64,000 nt of DNA, taken from Tamaricihabitans halophyticus (GTDB lineage Bacteria; Actinomycetota; Actinomycetes; Mycobacteriales; Pseudonocardiaceae). Below, one piece after another: positions 8,027 to 15,586 of the stretch. The notes under the pieces are model-generated. The model was not told the origin of the DNA, did no database searches, and worked only from the letters and a program-made list of their open reading frames with translations. The translations under genes were made by a program, and so were the position numbers. Where the stretch lies: NCBI RefSeq assembly GCF_004340875.1, contig NZ_SLXQ01000003.1, forward strand, positions 62,001 to 126,000, written 5' to 3'. Position 1 is the first letter of the stretch. Every line of letters begins with the position of its first letter.

Positions 8027-9112
8027 ATGACGGAGACCACACTCTTGGCCATTGGCACCAAGAAGGGCTTATGGCTGGCGACGAGTAAAGACGGGCGGCG
8101 TAGCTGGGACGTTTCCGGTCCGCACCACCCGATGCACGCGGTGTATGCGGTGGCGATCGATACCCGCCATCCGGGGCCGCGGTTGTTCGTGGACACTTCG
8201 AGCGAGTGGTTCGGGCCAAGCCTGCACACCAGTGATGATCTTGGGGCGAGCTGGCAGGAACAGCAGGCGATCAAGTTCCCCGAGGATACCGATGGCGCGT
8301 TGACCAGGGTCTGGCAGTTCGCGCCAGGGCCGCCGGACGACCCGGATCTGGTTTACGCGGGTACCGAGCCGTCCGCGGTGTTCAAATCCACCGATGGCGG
8401 TAAGTCGTTCGAACTGCTCCGCGGGCTCTGGGATCACCCGCACCGGGAGAACTGGTTCCCCGGTTTCGGCGGCCAGGCGGTGCATACGTTGTTGCCGCAT
8501 CCGACCGACAAGCAGCGGGTCATGGTGGCGATGTCCACCGGCGGGGTTTATGTCACCGAGGACGGTGGGGAGACCTGGAATCCCAGCAACAAGGGAATCC
8601 GGGCGGATTTCATGCCGGAGGACGAGCAGTTCCCGGAGTACGGCCAGTGCGTGCACAAGGTTGCCTGGCACCCGGCCAAACCGGACCGGTTGTTCGCACA
8701 GAACCACGGCACGGTCTATCGCAGTGAGGATTCTGGGGCCAGTTGGCAGTCCATTGGTGATGGGTTGCCCACCGAGTTCGGGTTCCCGATCGTGGTGCAC
8801 CCGCACCGGCCCGAGGTGATCTACTGCTTCCCGGTGTCCACCGAGCTGCGTTGCCCGCCGAACGGGGAATGCGCGGTGTATCGCAGTAGCGATGCGGGCA
8901 ACACCTGGGAGGCGCTGCGTACCGGGCTGCCGGATGACTTCTGGGCCGCGGTGATGCGGGATGCGATGTGTACCGACGGGGCGAGTCCGGCCGGCGTGTA
9001 TTTCGGTGCGCGCAACGGTGCGGTGTACGCGAGCGCGGATGACGGGGACAGCTGGCAGCAGATCGCGGCGCATCTGCCCGATGTGCTGTGCGTTCGCGCC
9101 GCAGTGGTGTAG
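8027..9112 (+). CDS. Sialidase-like / BNR-repeat beta-propeller protein
   Basis: The 361-residue protein consists of repeated blades with the Asp-box pattern S-x-D-x-G-x-(S/T)-W: SKDGRRSW, TSDDLGASW, TEDGGETW, SEDSGASW, SSDAGNTW and SADDGDSW. This is the sialidase/exo-glycosidase-like or photosystem-assembly-like propeller fold. No signal peptide is visible, so it is probably cytoplasmic, which argues against a secreted sialidase. The start is ATG 8027, where the family motif LLAIGTKKGLWLA begins; upstream in-frame codons have no homology. A MoaD/ThiS-like gene follows three bases after the stop, a pairing I recall as recurrent in actinobacteria. Its enzymatic role is unknown. Confidence 0.75.
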   Translation: MTETTLLAIGTKKGLWLATSKDGRRSWDVSGPHHPMHAVYAVAIDTRHPGPRLFVDTSSEWFGPSLHTSDDLGASWQEQQAIKFPEDTDGALTRVWQFAPGPPDDPDLVYAGTEPSAVFKSTDGGKSFELLRGLWDHPHRENWFPGFGGQAVHTLLPHPTDKQRVMVAMSTGGVYVTEDGGETWNPSNKGIRADFMPEDEQFPEYGQCVHKVAWHPAKPDRLFAQNHGTVYRSEDSGASWQSIGDGLPTEFGFPIVVHPHRPEVIYCFPVSTELRCPPNGECAVYRSSDAGNTWEALRTGLPDDFWAAVMRDAMCTDGASPAGVYFGARNGAVYASADDGDSWQQIAAHLPDVLCVRAAVV

Positions 9113-9115
9113 GCC

Positions 9116-9400
9116 ATGTGGGTGACAGTGTTGCTCCCGGGACAACTGCGTCCCTCGGCTGGCGGAGAGGCCAGCTTGCGAATGCGGCTCGCCGAGGCGG
9201 CGACGCTGGGCGATGTGCTGGACGAGATCGAGGGTCAGTACCCGGAGCTGGGCAAGCGCCTGCGGGACGAGCAGGCGGTACTGCGTCGGTACGTCAACTT
9301 CTATGTGGATGGGGAGGAGTGCCGCCGACTGGGCGGAGCCCAGACCCCCTTGGTCGAAGGAGCGGAGGTGCAGATCATCCCATCCGTAGCCGGCGGCTAG
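9116..9400 (+). CDS. MoaD/ThiS-family ubiquitin-like sulfur-carrier protein
   Basis: This 94-residue protein has the beta-grasp pattern of MoaD/ThiS and ends in the diagnostic Gly-Gly (SVAGG), where an E1-like enzyme would form a thiocarboxylate. It starts three bases after the propeller gene and is surely co-transcribed with it. No molybdopterin or thiamine synthesis genes are nearby, so a role as sulfur donor or protein modifier with the propeller partner is more likely than cofactor synthesis. The length is slightly above the usual 80-90 residues. Confidence 0.8.
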   Translation: MWVTVLLPGQLRPSAGGEASLRMRLAEAATLGDVLDEIEGQYPELGKRLRDEQAVLRRYVNFYVDGEECRRLGGAQTPLVEGAEVQIIPSVAGG

Positions 9401-9419
9401 CCCGAAGCCAGCGCGCTCA

Positions 9420-9453
9420 GTAACCGCGTTCTTTAAGGATCTTGCGGTCACTG
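9420..9453 (+). repeat. Dispersed 3'-end element, long form (copy 2)
   Basis: It begins GTAACCGCGTTCTTTAAGG and ends CTTGCGGTCACTG. The ends GTAACCGC and GCGGTCAC can pair as an 8-bp stem with one G-T. It lies 19 bases after the moaD-like stop codon. Confidence 0.75.
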
Positions 9454-9504
9454 AGCGCAGCCACGGCGCGCTCGACACAGTTTTCCCAGGATCACGCCGG
9501 CCCA

Positions 9505-9534
9505 GCCAGGGTTGCAACCCCTTGCAACCCTGGC
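9505..9534 (+). promoter_or_regulatory. Perfect 13-bp inverted repeat upstream of the acetoin operon
   Basis: GCCAGGGTTGCAA and its exact complement TTGCAACCCTGGC are separated by CCCC. The site is 68 bases upstream of the acoX start and has no T-run, so an operator is likelier than a terminator. The AcoR-like protein encoded at 15587 is the obvious candidate ligand. Confidence 0.6.
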
Positions 9535-9601
9535 GCATCGGCTCCGCGCGCGGTGCACTGGTATGTGACACGCGGCACATCCAGTGTGGGAGGAGCCGTT
9601 C

Positions 9602-10651
9602 GTGGTGCTTGCCAATGCGGACGCCAAGGCGACGGTCGGGGTGCTGGCCAACCCCGCCTCCGGCCGGGACATCCGCCGCCTGGTCGCCCAGGCATCGGTG
9701 TTTCCCACCGCCGAAAAGGCGAACATGGTGCAGCGCATCTGCGGTGCCCTCGGCACACTCGGCATCGCGCGGGTACTGATGTCCACCGACCTCGGCGGTA
9801 TCTCGGCGGCAGTGCTGCGCGCCACCCGAAACCGTCGGGCGAGTCAATCGCCCTGGCCCGATCTGGAGTTCTGCGAACTCGACAGGTTCACCGAGACCGC
9901 CGAGGACACCGTCACCCAGGTTCGGCGGATGATCGACGCCGGCGCGCGAGTGATCATCTGCCTCGGCGGGGACGGCACCGCCCGGGCGGTGGCCAGCGCC
10001 TGCGGTGACGTCCCACTGCTGCCCCTGTCCACCGGTACGAACAACGCGTTCCCGCAGCTGCGCGAAGCGACCGTGGCAGGTCTGGCCGCCGGCCTGGTCG
10101 CGGCCGGCGTTATCGACCCGGCCACCGCCACCCAACAGACCAGCGTGCTCGAAGTGCGCGCGGGCGATCGAGTCGAACTCGCGCTGGTGGACGTCTGCGT
10201 CTCCACCGCCACCCATATCGGCTCGCGTGCCCTCTGGGACCCGGCCGCGCTCACCGAGCTGTACTGCACCTTCGCCGAACCCGATGGCATCGGGCTGTCC
10301 AGCGTGCCAGGTCAGCTCTGCCCGAGCCCGCGCACCGAACCGACCGGCGTCGTCCTGCGCCTCTGCGCGCCGGAAGTCGCCCGGCACGTGGTGCACGCAC
10401 CGATCGCGCCCGGCCTGGTCCTTCCGGTCGGCGTGCGGAGCTGGCGGCCGCTGCGTCCCGGCGAGGAACTACCGGTTTCCGCGGATCACGGCGTTGTCGC
10501 GGTGGACGGCGAGCGCGAGATCGAACTACGCCGCGGCGAGCCGGCAACCGTGCGCCTGCGCGCCGACGGACCGCGCTGCGTTGACGTCACCCGCGTACTC
10601 GGCATCGCGGCCCGCGAAGGCTGGCTGCGCGATAGCCAACAGCACCAGTAG
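9602..10651 (+). CDS. acoX: AcoX-like ATP-NAD kinase family protein
   Basis: The 349-residue protein has the NAD-kinase/diacylglycerol-kinase core: GVLANPASGRDIRR near the N terminus, CLGGDGTARAV in the middle and LSTGTNNAFP after it. AcoX proteins of this family are encoded in acetoin dehydrogenase operons, but their exact reaction is unsettled. The start GTG 9602 is preceded by GGGAGGAG at 9588-9595; GTG 9584 would put that site inside the gene. It is the first gene after the 9505-9534 palindrome, and acoA begins about ten bases after its stop. I infer a role in cofactor supply for acetoin breakdown. Confidence 0.82.
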   Translation: MVLANADAKATVGVLANPASGRDIRRLVAQASVFPTAEKANMVQRICGALGTLGIARVLMSTDLGGISAAVLRATRNRRASQSPWPDLEFCELDRFTETAEDTVTQVRRMIDAGARVIICLGGDGTARAVASACGDVPLLPLSTGTNNAFPQLREATVAGLAAGLVAAGVIDPATATQQTSVLEVRAGDRVELALVDVCVSTATHIGSRALWDPAALTELYCTFAEPDGIGLSSVPGQLCPSPRTEPTGVVLRLCAPEVARHVVHAPIAPGLVLPVGVRSWRPLRPGEELPVSADHGVVAVDGEREIELRRGEPATVRLRADGPRCVDVTRVLGIAAREGWLRDSQQHQ

Positions 10652-10662
10652 AGGAGTCAATG

Positions 10663-11658
10663 ATGACCGAAACACTGTCCACACCGGCCGCGGGCGAACT
10701 GAACGCCGAAGGGTTACTGGACGCCTACCGCACGATGCGCACCATCAGGGTCTTCGAAGAACGCGTGCACGACGAGTTCGCCACCGGCGAGATCCCCGGG
10801 TTCGTGCATCTGTACGCGGGCGAGGAGGCCTCCGCGACCGGGGTATGCAGCCATCTGGACGCAAGGGACTCCATCGCGAGCACCCATCGCGGCCACGGGC
10901 ACTGCATAGCCAAGGGCGTGGACCCAGTCGAGATGATGGCCGAGATCTACGGCAAGAGAACCGGCTCCTGCCACGGCAAGGGCGGCTCGATGCATATCGC
11001 CGACCTGTCCAAGGGCATGCTCGGCGCGAACGGCATCGTCGGTGGTGGCCCGCCGCTGATCTGCGGCACCGCCCTGGCCGCGAAACAACAGAACAACGGC
11101 GGCGTAGGCGTGGCGTTCTTTGGCGATGGCGCGAGCAACCAGGGCACCACCCTCGAATCGCTGAACCTCGCCTCGGTGTGGAACCTGCCGGCGATTTTCG
11201 TGGCGGAGAACAACGGTTACGCCGAAGCCACCGCGAGCACCTGGTCGGTGGCCGCGGACAACATCGCCGATCGCGCCGCCGGGTTCGGTATGCCGGGCGT
11301 GATCGTGGACGGCTTCGACTTCTTCGCGGTGCACGAAGCGGCCGGCGAGGCGATCAGCCGGGCACGGGAAGGCGGCGGCCCCACGCTCATCGAGGTCAAG
11401 TTCACCAGGTACTTCGGCCACTTCGAAGGTGATCAGCAGGCCTATCGTGCCGATGAAGTGGCCAATGCGCGGGACAAACTGGACTGCCTGAAGCGGTTCC
11501 GCGCCAGGGTGACGGAAAGCGGCCAGCTCGAATCGTCCGCTTTGGACACTGTGGACAGCGAGGTTGCCGCGCTGATCGAGTCCGCGGTGACCGAGGCGAA
11601 AGCCGCGCCGAAACCAACCGGCGTTGACCTGGAAACCGACGTCTACGTCTCGTACTGA
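10663..11658 (+). CDS. acoA: Acetoin dehydrogenase E1 alpha subunit (set 2)
   Basis: The 331-residue E1alpha carries [32 protein letters not shown] and the thiamine-diphosphate motif GDGASNQG...ENN. This wording matches AcoA of acetoin dehydrogenases. With AcoB it cleaves acetoin to acetaldehyde and an acetyl group for the E2 lipoate. GAGGAG at 10651-10656 suits ATG 10663; ATG 10660 is three bases upstream. The gene sits between acoX and acoB, as in known aco operons, so the assignment is firmer than for set 1. The two alpha chains share motifs but differ widely in between, so the pair is not a recent duplication. Confidence 0.9.
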   Translation: MTETLSTPAAGELNAEGLLDAYRTMRTIRVFEERVHDEFATGEIPGFVHLYAGEEASATGVCSHLDARDSIASTHRGHGHCIAKGVDPVEMMAEIYGKRTGSCHGKGGSMHIADLSKGMLGANGIVGGGPPLICGTALAAKQQNNGGVGVAFFGDGASNQGTTLESLNLASVWNLPAIFVAENNGYAEATASTWSVAADNIADRAAGFGMPGVIVDGFDFFAVHEAAGEAISRAREGGGPTLIEVKFTRYFGHFEGDQQAYRADEVANARDKLDCLKRFRARVTESGQLESSALDTVDSEVAALIESAVTEAKAAPKPTGVDLETDVYVSY

Positions 11659-11669
11659 GGAGGAAAACC

Positions 11670-12683
11670 ATGGCACGCACCATTTCCTACCGGGAAGCCC
11701 TGAACGAGGCGTTGCGCCAGGAGATGCACCGGGATTCATCGGTAATCGTGATGGGCGAGGACAACGCCGGTGGCGCCGGCGCGCCAGGCGCGGACGACGC
11801 CTGGGGCGGCGTACTCGGCGTAACCAAGGGGCTCTATCACGAGTTTCCCGGCAGGGTGCTGGATACCCCGATCTCCGAATCGGCCTTCGTTGGCGCCGCG
11901 ATCGGCGCGGCCACCCGTGGTATGCGACCGGTCGCCGAGCTGATGTTCATCGACTTCATGGGCGTCTGCTTCGACCAGATCTTCAACCAGGCAGCCAAGT
12001 TCCGGTACATGTTCGGCGGCAAGGCGGTCACCCCGGTGGTGATCCGCACGATGTACGGGGCCGGGCTGCGCGCGGCCGCGCAGCATTCCCAGTCGCTCTA
12101 TCCGATCTTCACCACCGTTCCCGGGCTGAAGGTTGTGGTGCCGTCCAGCCCGTACGAGGCGAAAGGGTTGCTCGCCCAAGCGATCAGGGACGACGATCCA
12201 GTGATCTTCTGCGAGCACAAGGCAATGTATGACGCGGTAGGCGAGGTGCCCGAGGAGAGCTACACCATCCCGTTCGGTGAGGCCAATATCGTCCGGGAAG
12301 GCGAGGACGTCACCATCGTCGCCTTTGGTCGGATGGTCTCGGTTGCCGCGCAGGCAGCGGACGAGCTCGCCGCCTCCGGAGTGCAGGCCGATGTGCTCGA
12401 CCCACGGACAACCAGCCCGCTGGATACCGAGTCGATCCTGGAAAGCGTGGAAAACACCGGCCGCTTGGTGGTCGTGGACGAGGCCACCCCGCGCTGCAAC
12501 CTCGCCACCGATGTCGCCGCGCTGGTGGCCAAGGAGGCCTTTGGCGCGCTGCGCGCGCCCATCGAGATGGTGACCGCGCCGCATACGCCGGTGCCGTTCT
12601 CGGACGCGCTGGAGGACCTGTACATCCCGGACGCCCAGCGGGTCGTGAACGCGACGAAATCCGTTGTCCAGTGGCAGCGCTGA
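11670..12683 (+). CDS. acoB: Acetoin dehydrogenase E1 beta subunit (set 2)
   Basis: The 337-residue beta chain has MGEDNAGGAGAPGADDAWGG (an insertion typical of AcoB relative to pyruvate E1beta), RVLDTPISESAFVGAAIGAA, and AQHSQSLYPIFTTVPGLKVV. The C-terminal domain has VLDPRTTSPLD. TGAGGAGG directly precedes ATG 11670. It completes the E1 heterotetramer with AcoA, and the E2 gene follows 13 bases after its stop. Confidence 0.9.
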   Translation: MARTISYREALNEALRQEMHRDSSVIVMGEDNAGGAGAPGADDAWGGVLGVTKGLYHEFPGRVLDTPISESAFVGAAIGAATRGMRPVAELMFIDFMGVCFDQIFNQAAKFRYMFGGKAVTPVVIRTMYGAGLRAAAQHSQSLYPIFTTVPGLKVVVPSSPYEAKGLLAQAIRDDDPVIFCEHKAMYDAVGEVPEESYTIPFGEANIVREGEDVTIVAFGRMVSVAAQAADELAASGVQADVLDPRTTSPLDTESILESVENTGRLVVVDEATPRCNLATDVAALVAKEAFGALRAPIEMVTAPHTPVPFSDALEDLYIPDAQRVVNATKSVVQWQR

Positions 12684-12696
12684 ACCGGGGGTAGCG

Positions 12697-13830
12697 ATGA
12701 CCGACGAACGGATCGAGCGGGTCACCATGCCCAAATGGGGCCTTTCCATGCAGACCGGCAAGCTCACCGAATGGCTCGTCGCCGAAGGTGATGTGATCAC
12801 CAGCGGGGACGATCTCGCGGAGATCGATACCGACAAGATCGCCGGCACGCTGGAATCGAGCTGGGCGGGCGTGCTGCGCAAGTTTGTCGCGGAAGTCGGC
12901 GATGACGTGCCGGTCGGTGGCACGATCGCGGTGATCGCGCCACCCGAAGTGCCCGATGCGGAGATCGACACCCTGGTCGAGCAGGCCAGGGAGGAGATCG
13001 CCAGCGGGGCCATCGAAGATGCCGGTGGTCCGGTGGCCGGAAGCGTCGAGGTCGGCGGCCGGAACATCCGGTACACCAGCCTCGGGAGCGTGTCGCCGGC
13101 AGAGGCGGATCCGGTGGTGCTGGTGCACGGCTACGGCGGCGACGGCGATTCCTGGCTGTTCGTACAGGAACCGCTGTCCGCCGAGCGCACCGCTTACACC
13201 ATCGACCTACCAGGGCATGGCGCGTCCACAAAGGAGGTGGGGGACGGTTCGCTGCGGATGCTCGCGGACACCGTGCTCGGCTTCCTGGACGCGCTGGAGC
13301 TGGAGAGGGCCCACCTGGTCGGGCATTCCCTTGGTGGCGCGATTGTCACCGCGGTTGCCGCGGCCGCCCCGGAGCGGGTCGCCTCATTGTCGCTGATCGC
13401 ACCAGCTGGTTTCGGCGACCAGATCAACGCCGACTACCTGCGTGGCTTCGCCTCGGCTGGTTCACGGCGTGAGCTGAAGCCGCACCTGACCGCGCTGTTC
13501 GCCGATCCGGCGCAGGCCACCCGCAAACTCGCGGATGACCTGATGAAGTTCAAACGGTTGGACGGGGTGGATAAGGCACTGTCCACATTGTTGGGAACAT
13601 TGTTGGCGGGTGATGCGCCCGGGATCGACGCGGCCACGTTGCTCGAGCAGGTAACCGCGCCACTCGCGGTCGTCTGGGGCCGGGCCGACCAGGTGTTGCC
13701 GGTAGCCAACGCCGAGGCCCTCGCCGGCCGCGTCGAGGTGCGCGTGTTGGAGGCCGCAGGCCATATGGCCCATATGGAACAGCCAGCCGAGGTCGTCGCC
13801 GAAGTGCGCAGGGCGATTGGTGGTGGCTGA
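12697..13830 (+). CDS. acoC: Acetoin dehydrogenase E2 (lipoyl domain fused to alpha/beta hydrolase)
   Basis: This 377-residue protein has an N-terminal lipoyl domain with the modified lysine in DTDKIAG (about residue 47) and a short linker. A C-terminal alpha/beta-hydrolase follows, with LVHGYGGDGDSW as oxyanion loop, the nucleophile elbow GHSLGGA and a late histidine in GHMAHMEQP. This is the AcoC architecture, unlike the three-domain E2 at 5655. It would move the acetyl group to CoA. ATG 12697 follows GGGGGTAGCG. The butanediol dehydrogenase gene starts two bases after its stop, so the products work in one pathway. Confidence 0.9.
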   Translation: MTDERIERVTMPKWGLSMQTGKLTEWLVAEGDVITSGDDLAEIDTDKIAGTLESSWAGVLRKFVAEVGDDVPVGGTIAVIAPPEVPDAEIDTLVEQAREEIASGAIEDAGGPVAGSVEVGGRNIRYTSLGSVSPAEADPVVLVHGYGGDGDSWLFVQEPLSAERTAYTIDLPGHGASTKEVGDGSLRMLADTVLGFLDALELERAHLVGHSLGGAIVTAVAAAAPERVASLSLIAPAGFGDQINADYLRGFASAGSRRELKPHLTALFADPAQATRKLADDLMKFKRLDGVDKALSTLLGTLLAGDAPGIDAATLLEQVTAPLAVVWGRADQVLPVANAEALAGRVEVRVLEAAGHMAHMEQPAEVVAEVRRAIGGG

Positions 13831-13832
13831 AC

Positions 13833-14873
13833 ATGCGAGCGGTGGTCTATCACGACCGGGAACGGGTCGCGATCGAGGACGTGGCCGAACCGGCGTGCGG
13901 GCAAGATCAGGTCAAGATCGCGGTGGCGCACAACGGGATCTGCGGCACGGATCTACATGAGTACTTCGCCGGTCCGATCTTCATCCCCACCGAACCACAC
14001 GTACTCACCGGGCAACGGTTGCCGATGGTGCTCGGGCACGAGTTCGCCGGCACTGTCACCGAGGTTGGCGCCGATGTGCGGGCGGTCGCGCCGGGGGATC
14101 GGGTCGCCGTCGAACCGGTGTATCGCTGCGGCAGCTGCCCGCCCTGCCGGAGCGGTCACTACAACATCTGTCAGCACATCGGCTTCCATGGCCTGATGGC
14201 CGCCGGCGGGATGAGCGAGTTCACCGTGGTTCCCGAATACATGGTGCATCCGCTGCCGGAAGGAGTTTCGCTCGAACTGGGTGCGCTCGTCGAACCGATG
14301 TCCGTGGCGTACCACGCGGCAAGACTGGGCGAGGTTGGTGCCGGTGATACCGCCGTGGTTTTCGGCGCAGGGCCGATCGGTATCGGCACCTGGTTCGCGC
14401 TGCGCGGGCTGGGCGTCGCCGATGTCCTCGTCTTCGAGCCAGCGGCCGAACGGCGCGCCGCGCTCGCCCAGCTCGGCGCGACCGTACTCGATCCGACCGA
14501 AGTAGACCCGGGTGCGTACGTGCGGGAACACACTGCCGGCCGGGGCGCGCATGCGGTATACGACGCGGCCGGTGTGCGGGCCAGCGTCGAATCCGGGTTG
14601 GACTGTCTGGCCGCCCGCCGGAACCTGGTCGCGGTGGCGATCTACGAGCAGCCGTTCGAGGTGACCCTGCTCAAGCTGGTGATGAACGAATCAGGGGTAC
14701 GCGGCTCGTTGTGCTACACCTCGGATGACTACCGCGCTGTGCTCGAGCTGATGGCAAGAGGGCACTACGACACGAGTGGCTGGGTGACGCATATCGGGCT
14801 GGACAGCGTGGTGTCGGACGGCTTCGAAGCGCTGCACGCGGGGCGGCGGATGAAGGTGCTGGTCGACCCGTGA
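13833..14873 (+). CDS. bdhA: Zinc-dependent 2,3-butanediol dehydrogenase
   Basis: The 346-residue medium-chain dehydrogenase has the catalytic-zinc motif GHEFAGTVTEVGADV, ICGTDLHEYFAGPIFIP, and four structural-zinc cysteines in CGSCPPCRSGHYNIC. The nucleotide-binding motif is VVFGAGPIGIG. The DLHEY...IP...H region and the MSVAYHA wording are characteristic of (R,R)-butanediol dehydrogenases that interconvert butanediol and acetoin with NAD. Its position at the end of the aco operon, two bases after acoC, lets the cell use butanediol by oxidising it to acetoin. Stereospecificity cannot be read from sequence. Confidence 0.88.
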   Translation: MRAVVYHDRERVAIEDVAEPACGQDQVKIAVAHNGICGTDLHEYFAGPIFIPTEPHVLTGQRLPMVLGHEFAGTVTEVGADVRAVAPGDRVAVEPVYRCGSCPPCRSGHYNICQHIGFHGLMAAGGMSEFTVVPEYMVHPLPEGVSLELGALVEPMSVAYHAARLGEVGAGDTAVVFGAGPIGIGTWFALRGLGVADVLVFEPAAERRAALAQLGATVLDPTEVDPGAYVREHTAGRGAHAVYDAAGVRASVESGLDCLAARRNLVAVAIYEQPFEVTLLKLVMNESGVRGSLCYTSDDYRAVLELMARGHYDTSGWVTHIGLDSVVSDGFEALHAGRRMKVLVDP

Positions 14874-14877
14874 CCAG

Positions 14878-15495
14878 CTAGTGGCGGCTGGGTTGGTGCA
14901 CGCTGACGGCGTAGCCGCCACCGTCGTATGGCGCACCGTCCCAGGTGCCGAAGCGCTCGCTCAGCCGCAGGCCGGCGGCCGCGCACCAGCGGTCGTAATC
15001 GGCGAGGGTAGTGCTCGCGCTGGACAGCGGTAGATGGGCCGCGTCCAGTCCGAACCCGGCGATCAGCAGGCCGTCCGGGCGCAGCATGCTCGCGAGGTTG
15101 CGCACCACCGCTGGCTCGGTGCCGGCCGCGACCAGCGGGATGATGTTGCCCGCCGCCACCACGATGTCGAAGCCCTCGGCGCGGTCGATCCGGTCGAGGC
15201 TGAGTTCGGCAAGGTCGACCGCGAACCAGGGCAACTCCGGCGCTTCGCGCCGGGCGACGGCAAGCATCGAAGGGTCGATATCCACCCCGACACAGTCGTA
15301 GCCCTGCGCGGCTAGCCAGATCGCCACCCGGCCGGTGCCGCAACCGGCGTCCAGCACGCTCGCGCCCGGTTCACGCAGTGCCGCGCAGAACCGTGCCTCG
15401 CCGTGCACATCCTTACCTGATTCGGCGAGCTCCGCGAACCGCGCCGCGTACTGCTCACCGGATCGCCCGCCAGTTAGCTCCGCCCACCTGCTCAT
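14878..15495 (-). CDS. Class I SAM-dependent methyltransferase
   Basis: This roughly 205-residue protein has motif I VLDAGCGTGRVAIWLA and the acidic end of strand 2 in GVDIDPSMLAVARREAP, followed by FAVDLAEL. These are standard SAM-binding features. The substrate is unknown. It ends head-on against the butanediol dehydrogenase gene (five bases between stops) and is transcribed away from the acoR-like gene. The start is taken at ATG 15495 (MSRWAELTGG); ATG 15507 and 15513 are possible upstream alternatives. It is probably not part of acetoin metabolism. Confidence 0.75.
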   Translation of the reverse strand: MSRWAELTGGRSGEQYAARFAELAESGKDVHGEARFCAALREPGASVLDAGCGTGRVAIWLAAQGYDCVGVDIDPSMLAVARREAPELPWFAVDLAELSLDRIDRAEGFDIVVAAGNIIPLVAAGTEPAVVRNLASMLRPDGLLIAGFGLDAAHLPLSSASTTLADYDRWCAAAGLRLSERFGTWDGAPYDGGGYAVSVHQPSRH

Positions 15496-15518
15496 TGCCG
15501 CCAGCATAACCAACGGTT

Positions 15519-15565
15519 AGCCCGCGAAACGCGAGCTGAATACGACGGTCAGCCCGCGAAACGCG
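15519..15565 (+). promoter_or_regulatory. Two direct copies of AGCCCGCGAAACGCG before the acoR-like gene
   Basis: The 15-bp sequence occurs at 15519-15533 and 15551-15565, exactly 32 bp (about three helical turns) apart. Each contains the small palindrome CGCG-AAA-CGCG. They fill the gap between the divergent methyltransferase and regulator genes, as expected for autoregulatory operators. Confidence 0.5.
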
Positions 15566-15586
15566 GTTGGCGGTATCGCTCGAGGT

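Noticed and set aside
8069-10396. A 775-codon open frame antisense to the propeller, MoaD-like and acoX genes
   Set aside because: It spans three real genes and two intergenic signals, with no recognisable domain; a codon-bias artefact.
3680-13830. Recent tandem duplication of one dehydrogenase operon
   Set aside because: E2 architectures differ completely, gene neighbours differ, and E1 sequences share only family motifs.
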